From Leptotrichia hongkongensis (GTDB taxonomy: Bacteria; Fusobacteriota; Fusobacteriia; Fusobacteriales; Leptotrichiaceae), in contig NZ_JBGORW010000001.1 of NCBI RefSeq assembly GCF_041538065.1, forward strand, positions 186,001 through 250,000: DNA of 64,000 nucleotides, in the 5' to 3' direction. The first letter of the stretch is position 1. Each line of letters opens with the position of its first letter. Position numbers and translations under genes: made by a program. Under the pieces are notes generated by a model that was given only the letters and a program-made list of their open reading frames with translations, searched no databases and was not told the DNA's origin. Positions 28,148 through 37,079 of this stretch are shown piece after piece.

Positions 28148-29449
28148 ATGCTAAAAAAAATATTAGGTTTATTGATGATACTTACATGTTCGGTTGTTGG
28201 ACTTGCTGAAACAGATGTATCACAAATTGCAAGCGATTATCCATATAAAGAAAGTGCGATAATGGCAACTGTTTTAGGAACTCCTTCAGAACAGCACTAC
28301 AAGTTCAAAAATCCAAAAGGTCCAAAAGTAAAAAAATTTACAACAACAAAAAAAATTCCCGAAATATTGAGACAATGGAAAGACTATAACTATGGTGTAT
28401 GGACGCAAAAAGGTAAAAAAGCACCGCTAATGATTATAATTTCAGGAACAGGATCACTTTATAACAGCGGAATGTCACTTTATTTGGCAAATGTTTTTTA
28501 TGATAAAGGTTACAATGTAATTGCATTCAGTTCGCCAACGACAATGCCATATATTGTGAGTCAAAGTAAAAACGCATATGCAGGTTATATAAAAGACGAG
28601 ACAACACAATTATACTCATTAATAAGTCAAGCTATTTCAAGAGAAAAAAGTGATGGAATGAAAATTGATAAAACATATATCGGTGGTTACAGCTTAGGTG
28701 GATTCCAGTCGCTTTTAATTCATGAAATGGATGAAAAAAATGGTGGAAGAATAGGGATTGAGAAATCATTACTATTAAATTCTCCAGTCAGTATTTTGAC
28801 TGCAACGCAGAATTTGGACAATTTTTTAGTAAAAAATGGAATTTATGATGCGAGAAGTTTGGAAAAATATATGGATACTATATTTAGCAGACTTATGTAT
28901 GATGATTCAATAAAAATGAAAGATTTTGAATTTTCGAATCTTAATAGTTCAATAGGAAAATTAGGGCTTGGAGAAAAAGATTTTGAAGTGCTTACAGGAC
29001 TATTATTTAGATTTTATTCAGCTAATATGACTTTTGCTGGAGAAGTATTTAGTGGAAATAATGCAACGGGTAGGCTTTCAAATAAAAAATCATATAAACG
29101 TTTTGATTCTGTTTCAAAAGAGTTTAGAGAAGGATTGTCTGTTTCATTTGATGAATATGCAAAAGAAATTTTATATCCGTATTTGAAAAAAAATAGAAAT
29201 CCTAATCTTAGTTTCAATGATTTTATAAATGAATTTGATTTGAAAAATAGCCAGGACTTTATAAATAAAAATAATAAAAATATAATATTTATAACATCAA
29301 CTAATGACGTTTTATATTCAAGTCAAGATATAGACTATATAAAAAATACATTTTTAAATAAAGTTTTGTTACCATTTGGTGGACATACAGGAGCTCTTTG
29401 GCATAAGGATGTAGCAAATTTGATGGTAGATAAATTGGAGGAAAATTAG
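28148..29449 (+). CDS. Exported alpha/beta-hydrolase next to MlaA-like gene
   Basis: The protein has 433 residues. The signal peptide is MLKKILGLLMILTCSVVGLAE. PLMIIISGTGSLYNSG looks like the oxyanion-hole region, and YIGGYSLGGFQS carries a nucleophile elbow (GxSxG) with Ser182. Late IFITSTNDVLY and LPFGGHTGALWH are suitable places for the acidic residue and the histidine. The substrate is unknown. The gene is followed after 3 bases by an MlaA-type lipid-transport gene, so an envelope lipid or lipoprotein is a reasonable guess. The nearest strong ribosome site (AAAGGAG, 28109) is 32 bases from the ATG with a small hairpin between. Confidence 0.75.
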   Translation: MLKKILGLLMILTCSVVGLAETDVSQIASDYPYKESAIMATVLGTPSEQHYKFKNPKGPKVKKFTTTKKIPEILRQWKDYNYGVWTQKGKKAPLMIIISGTGSLYNSGMSLYLANVFYDKGYNVIAFSSPTTMPYIVSQSKNAYAGYIKDETTQLYSLISQAISREKSDGMKIDKTYIGGYSLGGFQSLLIHEMDEKNGGRIGIEKSLLLNSPVSILTATQNLDNFLVKNGIYDARSLEKYMDTIFSRLMYDDSIKMKDFEFSNLNSSIGKLGLGEKDFEVLTGLLFRFYSANMTFAGEVFSGNNATGRLSNKKSYKRFDSVSKEFREGLSVSFDEYAKEILYPYLKKNRNPNLSFNDFINEFDLKNSQDFINKNNKNIIFITSTNDVLYSSQDIDYIKNTFLNKVLLPFGGHTGALWHKDVANLMVDKLEEN

Positions 29450-29452
29450 AAT

Positions 29453-30433
29453 ATGGCAGGAAAAAATAAATTAATAATGTTTGGAACAATGCTTGCTGTG
29501 GCAACGCTTGGAAAAGCTGAATTAATGGAAATAAAAAATGAGAATACAATTACATATATAGAGGAAAGAAATAAGGAAGCTGACGATGATTTATTTGTTG
29601 AATTTGTAAACGGTAAAACACAGGAAACATCTGATAAGAATATTAAATTAGTTCCACAAACAAATATAAAAATAAAGAAAAATAAGCCAGATACAAATAA
29701 ATACATAGCTTTTGAAGAGGATGGATATGGTGTTTTGGCAAATAATTTGGAAGAGTTGAACGAAGATTACATTGTATCAAATCAAGTTTTTCAATTAACT
29801 GGCATAAATGACTCATTAGAACCATTTAATAGAAGAATGTATGCTTTTAATACTCAAATTGATAAAAAAATAGTTTATCCAGCATCACGGATTTATGCAG
29901 CAGTTGTACCAAAACCAATAAGAAAAGGAATTTCAAATTTTTATAATAACTTTAGTGAGATACCTACATTTGTAAATTCAGTACTGCAACTTAAACCAGG
30001 AAAAGCTGTAAATGCACTTGGAAGATTTGTTGTAAATTCGACAGTAGGAGTGTTAGGTGTAGCAGATGTCGCTAAAAATATGGGAATGAAAAGAGACCCT
30101 GAAACAATGGGAGACACTTTAGGACATTATGGAGTAAAAACAGGATCATTTTTAGTTTTACCCGTATTAGGACCAAGTGATTTAAGAGATGCTGTTGGAG
30201 CAGGAATAGACTCAATATCAGAAGGAGCAGTAAGACGTGTGGCAGAAGAAAAATTATTTTTTGATACAGGAGTATTTGATAAAAATATTTATGGATTCAC
30301 AAAACCAGTTGTTACAGGACTAAATGCGAGTTCAATGATTGGCATGAGATATGGAGATTTAAATTCACCGTTTGAATATGATTTAGTAAAGGCAATTTAT
30401 TACAATTACAGAAAAATACAAGTTATAAAATAA
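29453..30433 (+). CDS. mlaA: MlaA/VacJ-family phospholipid transport protein
   Basis: The protein has 326 residues. The MlaA core starts near 120: DSLEPFNRRMYAFN, then FYNNFSEIPTFVNSVLQ, GRFVVNSTVGVLGVADVA, MGDTLGHYGV and FLVLPVLGPSDLRDAVG. MlaA sits in the outer membrane and removes phospholipids from its outer leaflet. Most relatives are lipoproteins, but here the N-terminus MAGKNKLIMFGTMLAVATLGKAE has no cysteine and looks like a cleavable signal. An extension of about 95 residues, rich in Lys, Asn and Glu, follows. The gene is coupled to the hydrolase upstream (GGAGG inside its end). Confidence 0.88.
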   Translation: MAGKNKLIMFGTMLAVATLGKAELMEIKNENTITYIEERNKEADDDLFVEFVNGKTQETSDKNIKLVPQTNIKIKKNKPDTNKYIAFEEDGYGVLANNLEELNEDYIVSNQVFQLTGINDSLEPFNRRMYAFNTQIDKKIVYPASRIYAAVVPKPIRKGISNFYNNFSEIPTFVNSVLQLKPGKAVNALGRFVVNSTVGVLGVADVAKNMGMKRDPETMGDTLGHYGVKTGSFLVLPVLGPSDLRDAVGAGIDSISEGAVRRVAEEKLFFDTGVFDKNIYGFTKPVVTGLNASSMIGMRYGDLNSPFEYDLVKAIYYNYRKIQVIK

Positions 30434-30491
30434 AGTATTTTTTCTAACAGAATAAGCATTTAATTTTAAATAAAATTAGGAGGAAATCAGA

Positions 30492-31736
30492 ATGAGCTAT
30501 ATAAAAGATATAGATTTAGAAGTTTATAATGCAATTGTTGAAGAGGAAAAAAGGCAAGAGGAAGGAATTGAGCTGATTGCTTCAGAAAATTTTGTTTCAA
30601 AGGCAGTAATGGAAGCCGCTGGATCCGTATTTACAAATAAATATGCGGAAGGTTATCCTGGAAAGAGATATTACGGTGGATGTGCAAATGCTGATGTTGT
30701 GGAAAGTCTTGCTATTGAAAGATTGAAACAAATATTTGGGGCAAAATATGCAAATGTACAGCCACATTCGGGATCTCAAGCAAATATGGGAGTTTATGTT
30801 GGACTGCTTGAAGCTGGAGATAAAATTCTAGGAATGAGCCTTAGTGCTGGTGGACATTTGACACATGGCTATAAAATCAATTTTTCAGGAAAAAATTACA
30901 TCGGATTGGAATATGGTCTAAATCCCGAAACAGAACTGATTGATTATGAAGCAGTCAGAGAAATTGCATTAAGAGAAAAGCCTAAAATGATAGTTGCAGG
31001 AGCAAGTGCTTATTCAAGAATAATTGATTTTAAGAAATTTAGAGAAATTGCTGATGAAATTGGTGCATATTTGATGGTAGATATGGCTCATATCGCTGGA
31101 CTCGTAGCGGCTGGACTTCATCCAAATCCAATAGAATATGCAGATGTAGTAACTTCTACGACTCATAAGACTCTAAGAGGACCTCGTGGTGGAATAATTT
31201 TGACAAATAACGAAGAAATTGCAAAAAAAATTGATAAAACAATATTCCCTGGAATACAAGGAGGACCGCTAGTTCATATAATTGCGGCAAAAGCTGTTGC
31301 ATTTAAAGAGGCACTTAGCCCAGAATACAAAAAATATCAGGAGCAAGTGGCAAAAAATGCTAAAATTCTGTCAGAAGAATTGGTAAAAGGCGGGCTTAGA
31401 ATTGTAAGTGGTGGTACTGACAACCATTTAATGCTGGTTGATTTACGTCCAATGGGAGTTACAGGAAAATTAGCCGAAGCAAAATTAGAAGAGGCTGGAA
31501 TAACTTGTAATAAAAATGCTATTCCAAACGATCCTGAAAAGCCATTTGTTACAAGTGGAATAAGACTAGGAACACCTGCAATTACAGCTCGTGGATTTAA
31601 GGAAGAAGAAACAAGACAGGTGGCACAGTTTATATTAACAGTATTAGGAAATATAAATGACAATGAAAAAATTGCCCAAGTAAAAGAGCAAGTTTTAAAA
31701 TTAACAGAAAAATTTCCACTTTATAAAGGTAAATAA
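30492..31736 (+). CDS. glyA: Serine hydroxymethyltransferase
   Basis: The protein has 414 residues, standard length. YNAIVEEEKRQEEGIELIASENFVS, NKYAEGYPGKRYYGG and the PLP-lysine motif TSTTHKTLRGPRGG (Lys226) are diagnostic. It interconverts serine and glycine with tetrahydrofolate, giving one-carbon units. The ribosome site is TTAGGAGGAA. It lies 58 bases after mlaA and 27 bases before rph. No glycine riboswitch precedes it, unlike the symporter gene at 14963. Confidence 0.96.
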   Translation: MSYIKDIDLEVYNAIVEEEKRQEEGIELIASENFVSKAVMEAAGSVFTNKYAEGYPGKRYYGGCANADVVESLAIERLKQIFGAKYANVQPHSGSQANMGVYVGLLEAGDKILGMSLSAGGHLTHGYKINFSGKNYIGLEYGLNPETELIDYEAVREIALREKPKMIVAGASAYSRIIDFKKFREIADEIGAYLMVDMAHIAGLVAAGLHPNPIEYADVVTSTTHKTLRGPRGGIILTNNEEIAKKIDKTIFPGIQGGPLVHIIAAKAVAFKEALSPEYKKYQEQVAKNAKILSEELVKGGLRIVSGGTDNHLMLVDLRPMGVTGKLAEAKLEEAGITCNKNAIPNDPEKPFVTSGIRLGTPAITARGFKEEETRQVAQFILTVLGNINDNEKIAQVKEQVLKLTEKFPLYKGK

Positions 31737-31763
31737 TTTAAAGATAAAAAATTAGGAGAAAAT

Positions 31764-32459
31764 GTGAGAAATAATAATAGAAAAAACGATGAAATGCGTG
31801 AAGTAAAAGTAACTAAAAATTATATTGTCCATCCAGAAGGTTCTGTCTTAATCGAATTTGGAAATACAAAGGTTATTTGTAATGCAACAATTGAAGAAAA
31901 AATTCCAAGATGGCTAAAAGGGACAGGATCAGGATGGATAACTGCCGAATATAGCATGCTTCCAAGAGCAACACATACACGTATCCAAAGAGAATCAATA
32001 AAAGGAAAACTATCTGGAAGAACAATGGAAATTCAGCGGTTAATCGGAAGAGCCTTGAGAGCAGCGATAGATTTGGAAAAGCTTGGAGAAAGAACGATAA
32101 TGATAGATTGTGATGTAATTCAGGCAGATGGAGGAACAAGAACAGCTTCAATCACGGGAGCCTATCTTGCTTTAGAATTAGCAGTTGAAAGACTTATAGA
32201 TGAAGGAAAATTAAAAGAGATTCCAATAAAATCAAAAGTCGCAGCAATAAGTGTCGGAAAAGTCCGAAATGAAATGCTTCTTGACTTAGAATATGAAGAA
32301 GACTCGAAAGCTGATGTGGATATGAACATTGTAATGAATGACAAAGGTGAGTTTATCGAACTGCAGGGGACAGGAGAAGAAGCAACTTTTACTCATGCAG
32401 AACTGCTGAAGTTTATTGAATTGTCTAAAAATGCCTTTGATAAGTTATTTAGTTTATAA
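31764..32459 (+). CDS. rph: Ribonuclease PH
   Basis: The protein has 231 residues. EGSVLIEFGNTKVICNATIEE, GWITAEYSMLPRATHTR, GRTMEIQRLIGRALRAAIDL and DCDVIQADGGTRTASITG are RNase PH signatures. It trims tRNA 3' ends using phosphate. The start is GTG at 31764 after TTAGGAGAAAAT. It closely follows glyA and is probably in the same transcript. The C-terminal domain is not fused to a RdgB/HAM1 pyrophosphatase as it is in some Fusobacteriota. Confidence 0.95.
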   Translation: MRNNNRKNDEMREVKVTKNYIVHPEGSVLIEFGNTKVICNATIEEKIPRWLKGTGSGWITAEYSMLPRATHTRIQRESIKGKLSGRTMEIQRLIGRALRAAIDLEKLGERTIMIDCDVIQADGGTRTASITGAYLALELAVERLIDEGKLKEIPIKSKVAAISVGKVRNEMLLDLEYEEDSKADVDMNIVMNDKGEFIELQGTGEEATFTHAELLKFIELSKNAFDKLFSL

Positions 32460-32495
32460 ATCAAAAAATTTTAAGAAAGGATGGTGAAAGAATAT

Positions 32496-33095
32496 ATGAA
32501 AAAAAATGGAATGGAAAAATTATTTGATGAATATATGAAAAGAATACAAGATGGTGATACAAAGGCTATGAATGAGATTGGTCTTATTTTTCAAAATAAT
32601 TATGACAATGAAAATGCCAAAAAATGGTTTTTGAAAGCTATTGAGGCTGGAGATTATGAATGTGCAAATAATTTGGGATATCTTTATGCTAGCCAGCATG
32701 ATTTTGAGAATGCTGAAAAATATTATTTAATTGCGATTAAAAATAAAGATTATGATGCTTTAAATAATTTAGCAATTTTGTATGAGCAGAATGGAAAAAA
32801 TGAAGAAGCAGAAAAATATTACTTAATGGCTATTGAAAAGAACTGTGAAGGTGCAAAAGAAAATCTTTTGACATTTTATAATTCAACTAAACAGACTGCT
32901 AAAGAAAAAGATATATATTTACAGATGGCTTGGAAAGATGATATCAATGCGATGAATCGTCTAGGAATGATTTTTGGAAATGAAGGAAATTTTAAAGAAT
33001 CTGAAAAATGGTTTTTAAAAGCTGCAGCGCTTGGAGACGAACATGCGAAGAATAATTTGAAAGTTTTAAAGGATAATTTTAAGAAATCAAATTAA
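32496..33095 (+). CDS. TPR/Sel1-type repeat protein
   Basis: The protein has about 199 residues, cytoplasmic, made of repeats of roughly 34-36 residues: NAKKWFLKAIEAGDYECANNLG, NAEKYYLIAIKNKDYDALNNLA, EAEKYYLMAIEKNCEGAKENL and ESEKWFLKAAALGDEHAKNNL. Such repeats mediate protein contacts; no enzyme domain is seen. The start is uncertain: ATG at 32496 has GGTGAAAG nearby, whereas an ATG at 32481 directly abuts AAGAAAGG, too close for good initiation. Confidence 0.8.
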   Translation: MKKNGMEKLFDEYMKRIQDGDTKAMNEIGLIFQNNYDNENAKKWFLKAIEAGDYECANNLGYLYASQHDFENAEKYYLIAIKNKDYDALNNLAILYEQNGKNEEAEKYYLMAIEKNCEGAKENLLTFYNSTKQTAKEKDIYLQMAWKDDINAMNRLGMIFGNEGNFKESEKWFLKAAALGDEHAKNNLKVLKDNFKKSN

Positions 33096-33131
33096 TTGAT
33101 ATAAAAATCGCATATTAAAATTAAGAAAAAT

Positions 33132-33160
33132 TTGACTAATTTGATTATATATGGTAACAT
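33132..33160 (+). promoter_or_regulatory. Promoter of crr
   Basis: TTGACT at 33132-33137, a 17-base spacer and TAACAT at 33155-33160, the same -10 form as the glycine riboswitch promoter. Confidence 0.65.
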
Positions 33161-33207
33161 AAAAATAGGATAATTAAATATAAAATAAGTAAATTGGAGG
33201 AATTAAA

Positions 33208-33726
33208 ATGGGATTATTTGATTTATTCAAAAAAGGTAACAAAGGTGAAGAAGTTAAGCAGGAATTTGATGGGAAAGTAATAGCTCCTATTTCAGGAAAC
33301 TTATTGCCTTTATCAGAAGTACCTGATGAAGTTTTTGCTCAAAAAATGATAGGAGACGGAGTTGCAATTGAGCCAACTGCCTCTGGAGTAATGGTAGCAC
33401 CAGCTTCTGGAAGAATAGAAAAAATATTTGATACTAATCATGCTTTTAGTATTGTAACACCTGCTGGAATCGAAATTTTTGTGCATCTTGGAATGGATAC
33501 AGTTAAACTTGAAGGAAAAGGATTTGAAAGAATCGCAGAAGAAGGAGCAGTAGTAAAAGCAGGAGATCCAATAGTTAAATATGATTATGACTTCTTAAAA
33601 GAAAATGCAAAATCAATTATTACACCAGTAATAATTTCAAACACAGATGACTATAGTGCATTAAATCCAGTTGAATCTGGAACAGCAGTAGCTGGAGAAA
33701 CACTTGTGTTAAATGTTGAAAAATAG
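33208..33726 (+). CDS. crr: PTS glucose-type EIIA component
   Basis: The protein has 172 residues, a free-standing EIIA-Glc domain. The active-site region is GIEIFVHLGMDTVKLEGKGF with His93 as the phosphorylated residue, and the supporting His78 is in TNHAF. PISGNLLPLSEVPDEVFA and GDGVAIEPTASGVMVAP are typical. It passes phosphate from HPr to sugar-specific EIIB domains. It has its own promoter, a TTGGAGGAA ribosome site and a terminator at 33746, so it is a single-gene unit. It could serve the trehalose PTS implied by treC, but no EIIBC gene is in the window. Confidence 0.95.
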   Translation: MGLFDLFKKGNKGEEVKQEFDGKVIAPISGNLLPLSEVPDEVFAQKMIGDGVAIEPTASGVMVAPASGRIEKIFDTNHAFSIVTPAGIEIFVHLGMDTVKLEGKGFERIAEEGAVVKAGDPIVKYDYDFLKENAKSIITPVIISNTDDYSALNPVESGTAVAGETLVLNVEK

Positions 33727-33745
33727 TTTAATTAAATAATTTAAT

Positions 33746-33796
33746 AAAAAATCTCTATCTAATGTAATTTTGTTACTTTTGTAGAGATTTTTTTAA
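33746..33796 (+). terminator. Terminator after crr
   Basis: AAATCTCTA pairs with TAGAGATTT across a loop of about 25 bases, followed by a T run. Confidence 0.75.
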
Positions 33797-33799
33797 TAA

Positions 33800-33904
33800 T
33801 ATATTCAAACCTATTTTAATTTAAACTACTAAAATTATATAAATTTATGGTTTGAGTAAAATAGTCATAGATTTTGAGTTTGGTTTTAAATAAGTTTTAC
33901 TATA
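33800..33904. repeat. MITE-like element with IS630-type ends
   Basis: A 105-bp noncoding segment starts TATATTCAAACCTATTTT and ends, in reverse complement, TATAGTAAAACTTATTT. The right end matches the right end of the IS630 element at 1198-1218 with one mismatch in 21 bases. Both ends carry TA. It abuts the stop of the MATE gene and overlaps no coding sequence apart from that edge. It may be a non-autonomous derivative mobilised by the same transposase. Confidence 0.5.
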
Positions 33905-35254
33905 TTATTTTTCTTTTTTCCAGTCAATACTTTTCACTAGGATAAAGAATATTAGTCCTGCTAGTGTATTTGAAAATAAATTTCCCCAAAAAATTGAGTA
34001 AAGACCAAGATATTTTTGTGTTGTTAAAATAAAAATATATCGTAATAGCCAAATTCTTAAAATAGACATAGCTAAAGGAATTCTTGTTCTTCCAAGAGCG
34101 ATAAAAACACCTTGTGAAATCATAAATACACTAAATCCAATTACAGAATATGTGTAAATATGCAAAGCTTTGTCAGCAATCTCAATAACTTTCGAGACGT
34201 TTGTAAAAATAAGTACAAGTGGTAAAGAAACAGGTAAAATTAAGATGATTGTAAAAATAGAAATTATAACGCCTGTTTTCCACCCGATTTTAAAAACATC
34301 TTTAGATTTTTTTCCATTTCCTGTTCCCATATTTATACTAATCATTGAAGAAACTGTAGTTCCAATTGAGGATGGCAAGATAAAGCAGATAGCATTAATA
34401 TTCGAAGCAATTCCTTGTGCGTTCAGAGCAATTGCACCAAATTTTTCCATTTCCTTGTTTATAAGAAAAAATCCAAGATACAAAAAAGCATAGTTTAACA
34501 TTGAAGGAAAGCCTATATTAAGCAATTTTTTTATGATAGGCAATTTTATTGAGTAATTTCTCAGACTTAGCTTAATATAATCCTTCTTTAAGAATAAGTC
34601 GTAAAACATCCAAATTGTAATGGTAATATAAGAAAAAAGCGAGGCCATTACAGCACCTGTGATTCCCATTTTTAAAGCATATAAAAAAATTGAGTTAAAA
34701 ATTATTTTCAAAATTAGTAACAAAAAAATACGAATAAATGTAACTTCAGGCCGTCCAATTGCATTTTTTGAGGAATTATAAATAGCAGCTAGAAATACAA
34801 AAGGCATTACAAGTGAATAAAGAGAAATGTAAATATAAACATTGTCACGAATTTCAATAGTTGTGTATTTTGAAATTATAAAAGCCGAAAAAACGCAGAC
34901 TGGAATAATTAAAATTCCAATGATAAAACTAAATACAAAAATTTGAAGCATTGTTTCTTTTACAGCAAGCATTCTTCCTTTACCGTAAAGTCTACCAAGC
35001 ATAACAAGAGTAGCCACCCCTAATCCTTGAGACAAGGCAATCATAACATTAAGAATGGGCTGGCTGAATGTAACAGAACTTGCTACTTCAACGCTTGTAA
35101 GCCTATTTAGAAATAAGCTGTCTGAAAGTGGAATAAGAGCCTGAATAATTCCAACTAGCAATGTAGGGACGGATAGAAAGAGCAGTGTGTTTATAACTTT
35201 TCCATTTAATATCATTTCACGCCGTTCTTCATTAGATTGAGTTTTAAAAATCAT
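33905..35254 (-). CDS. MATE-family multidrug/metabolite exporter
   Basis: The protein has 449 residues with 12 predicted membrane segments. It begins MIFKTQSNEERREMILNGKV, followed by LFLSVPTLLVGIIQALIPLSDSLFLNRL, the usual MATE entry. The second half repeats the fold (IKKLLNIGFPSMLNYAFLYLG). The family exports cationic drugs or metabolites using Na+ or H+. The minus-strand start at 35254 follows AAAGGAGGAAAAC; a longer frame upstream to 35362 lacks support. It faces away from the lysine operon. Confidence 0.9.
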   Translation of the reverse strand: MIFKTQSNEERREMILNGKVINTLLFLSVPTLLVGIIQALIPLSDSLFLNRLTSVEVASSVTFSQPILNVMIALSQGLGVATLVMLGRLYGKGRMLAVKETMLQIFVFSFIIGILIIPVCVFSAFIISKYTTIEIRDNVYIYISLYSLVMPFVFLAAIYNSSKNAIGRPEVTFIRIFLLLILKIIFNSIFLYALKMGITGAVMASLFSYITITIWMFYDLFLKKDYIKLSLRNYSIKLPIIKKLLNIGFPSMLNYAFLYLGFFLINKEMEKFGAIALNAQGIASNINAICFILPSSIGTTVSSMISINMGTGNGKKSKDVFKIGWKTGVIISIFTIILILPVSLPLVLIFTNVSKVIEIADKALHIYTYSVIGFSVFMISQGVFIALGRTRIPLAMSILRIWLLRYIFILTTQKYLGLYSIFWGNLFSNTLAGLIFFILVKSIDWKKEK

Positions 35255-35362
35255 TTGTTTTCCTCCTTTCAAAAAATATCGTATTTTTTTATTATAACAT
35301 TTTTTTTGAAATTTTAAAACTAAAATTAAATAGAGAAATTTTACAATTTTTATCAAAAACAC

Positions 35363-35391
35363 TTTACAAATGTGAAAAAATTAGTTATAAT
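35363..35391 (+). promoter_or_regulatory. Promoter of the lysine riboswitch operon
   Basis: TTTACA at 35363-35368, a 17-base spacer and a perfect TATAAT at 35386-35391, 14 bases before the aptamer. Confidence 0.75.
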
Positions 35392-35404
35392 GGTAAATAT
35401 TATG

Positions 35405-35570
35405 TGATAGAGGTGCAATTATTAAAAGTAAATTTACGGAGAAAAGTCGATTCTGTGAAATAAGTTGAAAGGAATAATTGCCGAAGCGTAGGGATTGACT
35501 ATCTTTATTGCTGGGGCTATGGAGAATATCCATAGGACTGTCATTATCAAAGGATAATGGGGAGCTGTCA
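35405..35570 (+). ncRNA. Lysine riboswitch (L box)
   Basis: L-box blocks are in order: GATAGAGGTGC, GGAGAAAAGTC, GAAAGGAATAATTGCCGAAGC, TTGCTGGGGC, TAGGACTGTCATT and GGGGAGCTGTCA. The outer stem pairs TGATAG with CTGTCA. The four genes downstream make lysine and diaminopimelate. High lysine is expected to favour the terminator at 35648. Confidence 0.95.
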
Positions 35571-35647
35571 GATATAATTCATATAAATTTTTTAAGTTTT
35601 TTAGTTTTAAATAAAAATAATAAAAATTTTTAGATATATGTTTTATA

Positions 35648-35675
35648 TGCTGATGCTTGTTATCGGCATTTTTTA
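35648..35675 (+). terminator. Terminator of the lysine riboswitch
   Basis: TGCTGAT pairs with ATCGGCA (one G-U) around a seven-base loop, followed by six T, 69 bases before the lysA start. Confidence 0.8.
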
Positions 35676-35743
35676 TTATCCAAAAAACAAAAATACTGAA
35701 AGGAGAAGGAAATTTTTTATTTTTAAAAAGTTTCTGTAGAAAT

Positions 35744-37054
35744 ATGAAATTATTTGGAACGTCGAAAGTTAATGAAATTGGTAATTTATCAATAGGAGGA
35801 GTGGATACAGTTGAACTCGTAAAAGAATTTAAAACACCACTTTATGTGATGGATCAGGAGCTTATTGAAACAACGATAGATAAAATGAAAGAGGCATTTA
35901 AGTCTACGAGATTTAATACAAGAATTGCTTATGCTGGAAAAGCGTTTTTATCAACAGGGATGATTAAACTGGTTGAATCAAAAGGGCTGGATTTGGATGT
36001 TGTTTCGGGCGGAGAACTTTATACTGCTCATAAAGCGGGATTTCCAATGAATAAAGTTCATCTGCATGGAAATAATAAATTGGTAAATGAAATAGAAATG
36101 GCTGTCGAATTTGGAATTGATACGATTGTTGTTGATAATGAAGATGAAATTGATAAAATTGAGAGAATTTGTCGTGAGAAAGGGAAAAAGCAGGCTGTGC
36201 TTGTGAGAATCGATCCAGGAATAGAGGCACATACGCATCATTATATAAAAACTTCGGGGCTTACTTCAAAATTTGGAATTTCATTGTTTCAGGATAATTT
36301 ATTTGATATAATTAAAAGGTTGAATGATAGCGAATGGATAGAATTTAAAGGATTTCATACACATATTGGTTCGCAAATTTTCCAATCGGCGTTCTTCATA
36401 TTTGCTCTAGATGAGATTTTTAAATATTTGGATAAATTGAAAAAGGAATTGGGAATAGTAGTTCACACAGTAAATATGGGTGGAGGATTTGGAGTTTACT
36501 ATAAGGAAGGAGACGATCCAAAACCGATAGAGGAAGTTCTGAGTGAAATAATAACATATACTGAAGCAATGGAAATTAAATATCAGATTGGATTTAAGGA
36601 ACTTTGCATTGAGCCAGGAAGAAGCATTGTCGGAAATGCTGGAACTACTTTGTACGAAGTTGGAGGAATTAAGGAAACAGTTGGCGGAAAAACGTATGTG
36701 TTTATAGATGGAGGAATGTCGGATAATATAAGAACGGCATTATACCAGGCAGAATACGAAGCTGGAGTTGTAAACAAATTAAATGATACAGATGTGAGAG
36801 AAATAACTTTGGCAGGGAAACTGTGTGAATCAGGGGATATTATCATTGAAAAAGGAAAATTACCAAAAGCAACAGAAATTGGAGATATTGTGGCAGTAAC
36901 GACAACAGGGGCATATTGTTACACAATGTCAAGCAACTATAACAGAATGATGCGTCCAGCAGTTGTGTTTGTAAAGGATGGAAAAGCTAAAGTTGCGGTA
37001 AAAAGAGAAACACTGGATGATCTGGTTAGAAATGATGAAATTTTTGATTTATAA
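35744..37054 (+). CDS. lysA: Diaminopimelate decarboxylase
   Basis: The protein has 436 residues. It is a fold-III PLP enzyme with the lysine in IAYAGKAFLS (Lys66), HGNNK, the glycine loop VNMGGGFGVYY, and ELCIEPGRSIVG and KLCESGDII, the catalytic cysteine region. It decarboxylates meso-diaminopimelate to lysine. It is the first gene under the lysine riboswitch. The only in-frame ATG near the family start is at 35744. A strong AAGGAGAAGG lies 35 bases upstream and short self-complementary stretches lie between them, so initiation is unusual. Confidence 0.93.
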   Translation: MKLFGTSKVNEIGNLSIGGVDTVELVKEFKTPLYVMDQELIETTIDKMKEAFKSTRFNTRIAYAGKAFLSTGMIKLVESKGLDLDVVSGGELYTAHKAGFPMNKVHLHGNNKLVNEIEMAVEFGIDTIVVDNEDEIDKIERICREKGKKQAVLVRIDPGIEAHTHHYIKTSGLTSKFGISLFQDNLFDIIKRLNDSEWIEFKGFHTHIGSQIFQSAFFIFALDEIFKYLDKLKKELGIVVHTVNMGGGFGVYYKEGDDPKPIEEVLSEIITYTEAMEIKYQIGFKELCIEPGRSIVGNAGTTLYEVGGIKETVGGKTYVFIDGGMSDNIRTALYQAEYEAGVVNKLNDTDVREITLAGKLCESGDIIIEKGKLPKATEIGDIVAVTTTGAYCYTMSSNYNRMMRPAVVFVKDGKAKVAVKRETLDDLVRNDEIFDL

Positions 37055-37079
37055 AAAATAAGAAAGAGGTGAATTTACT

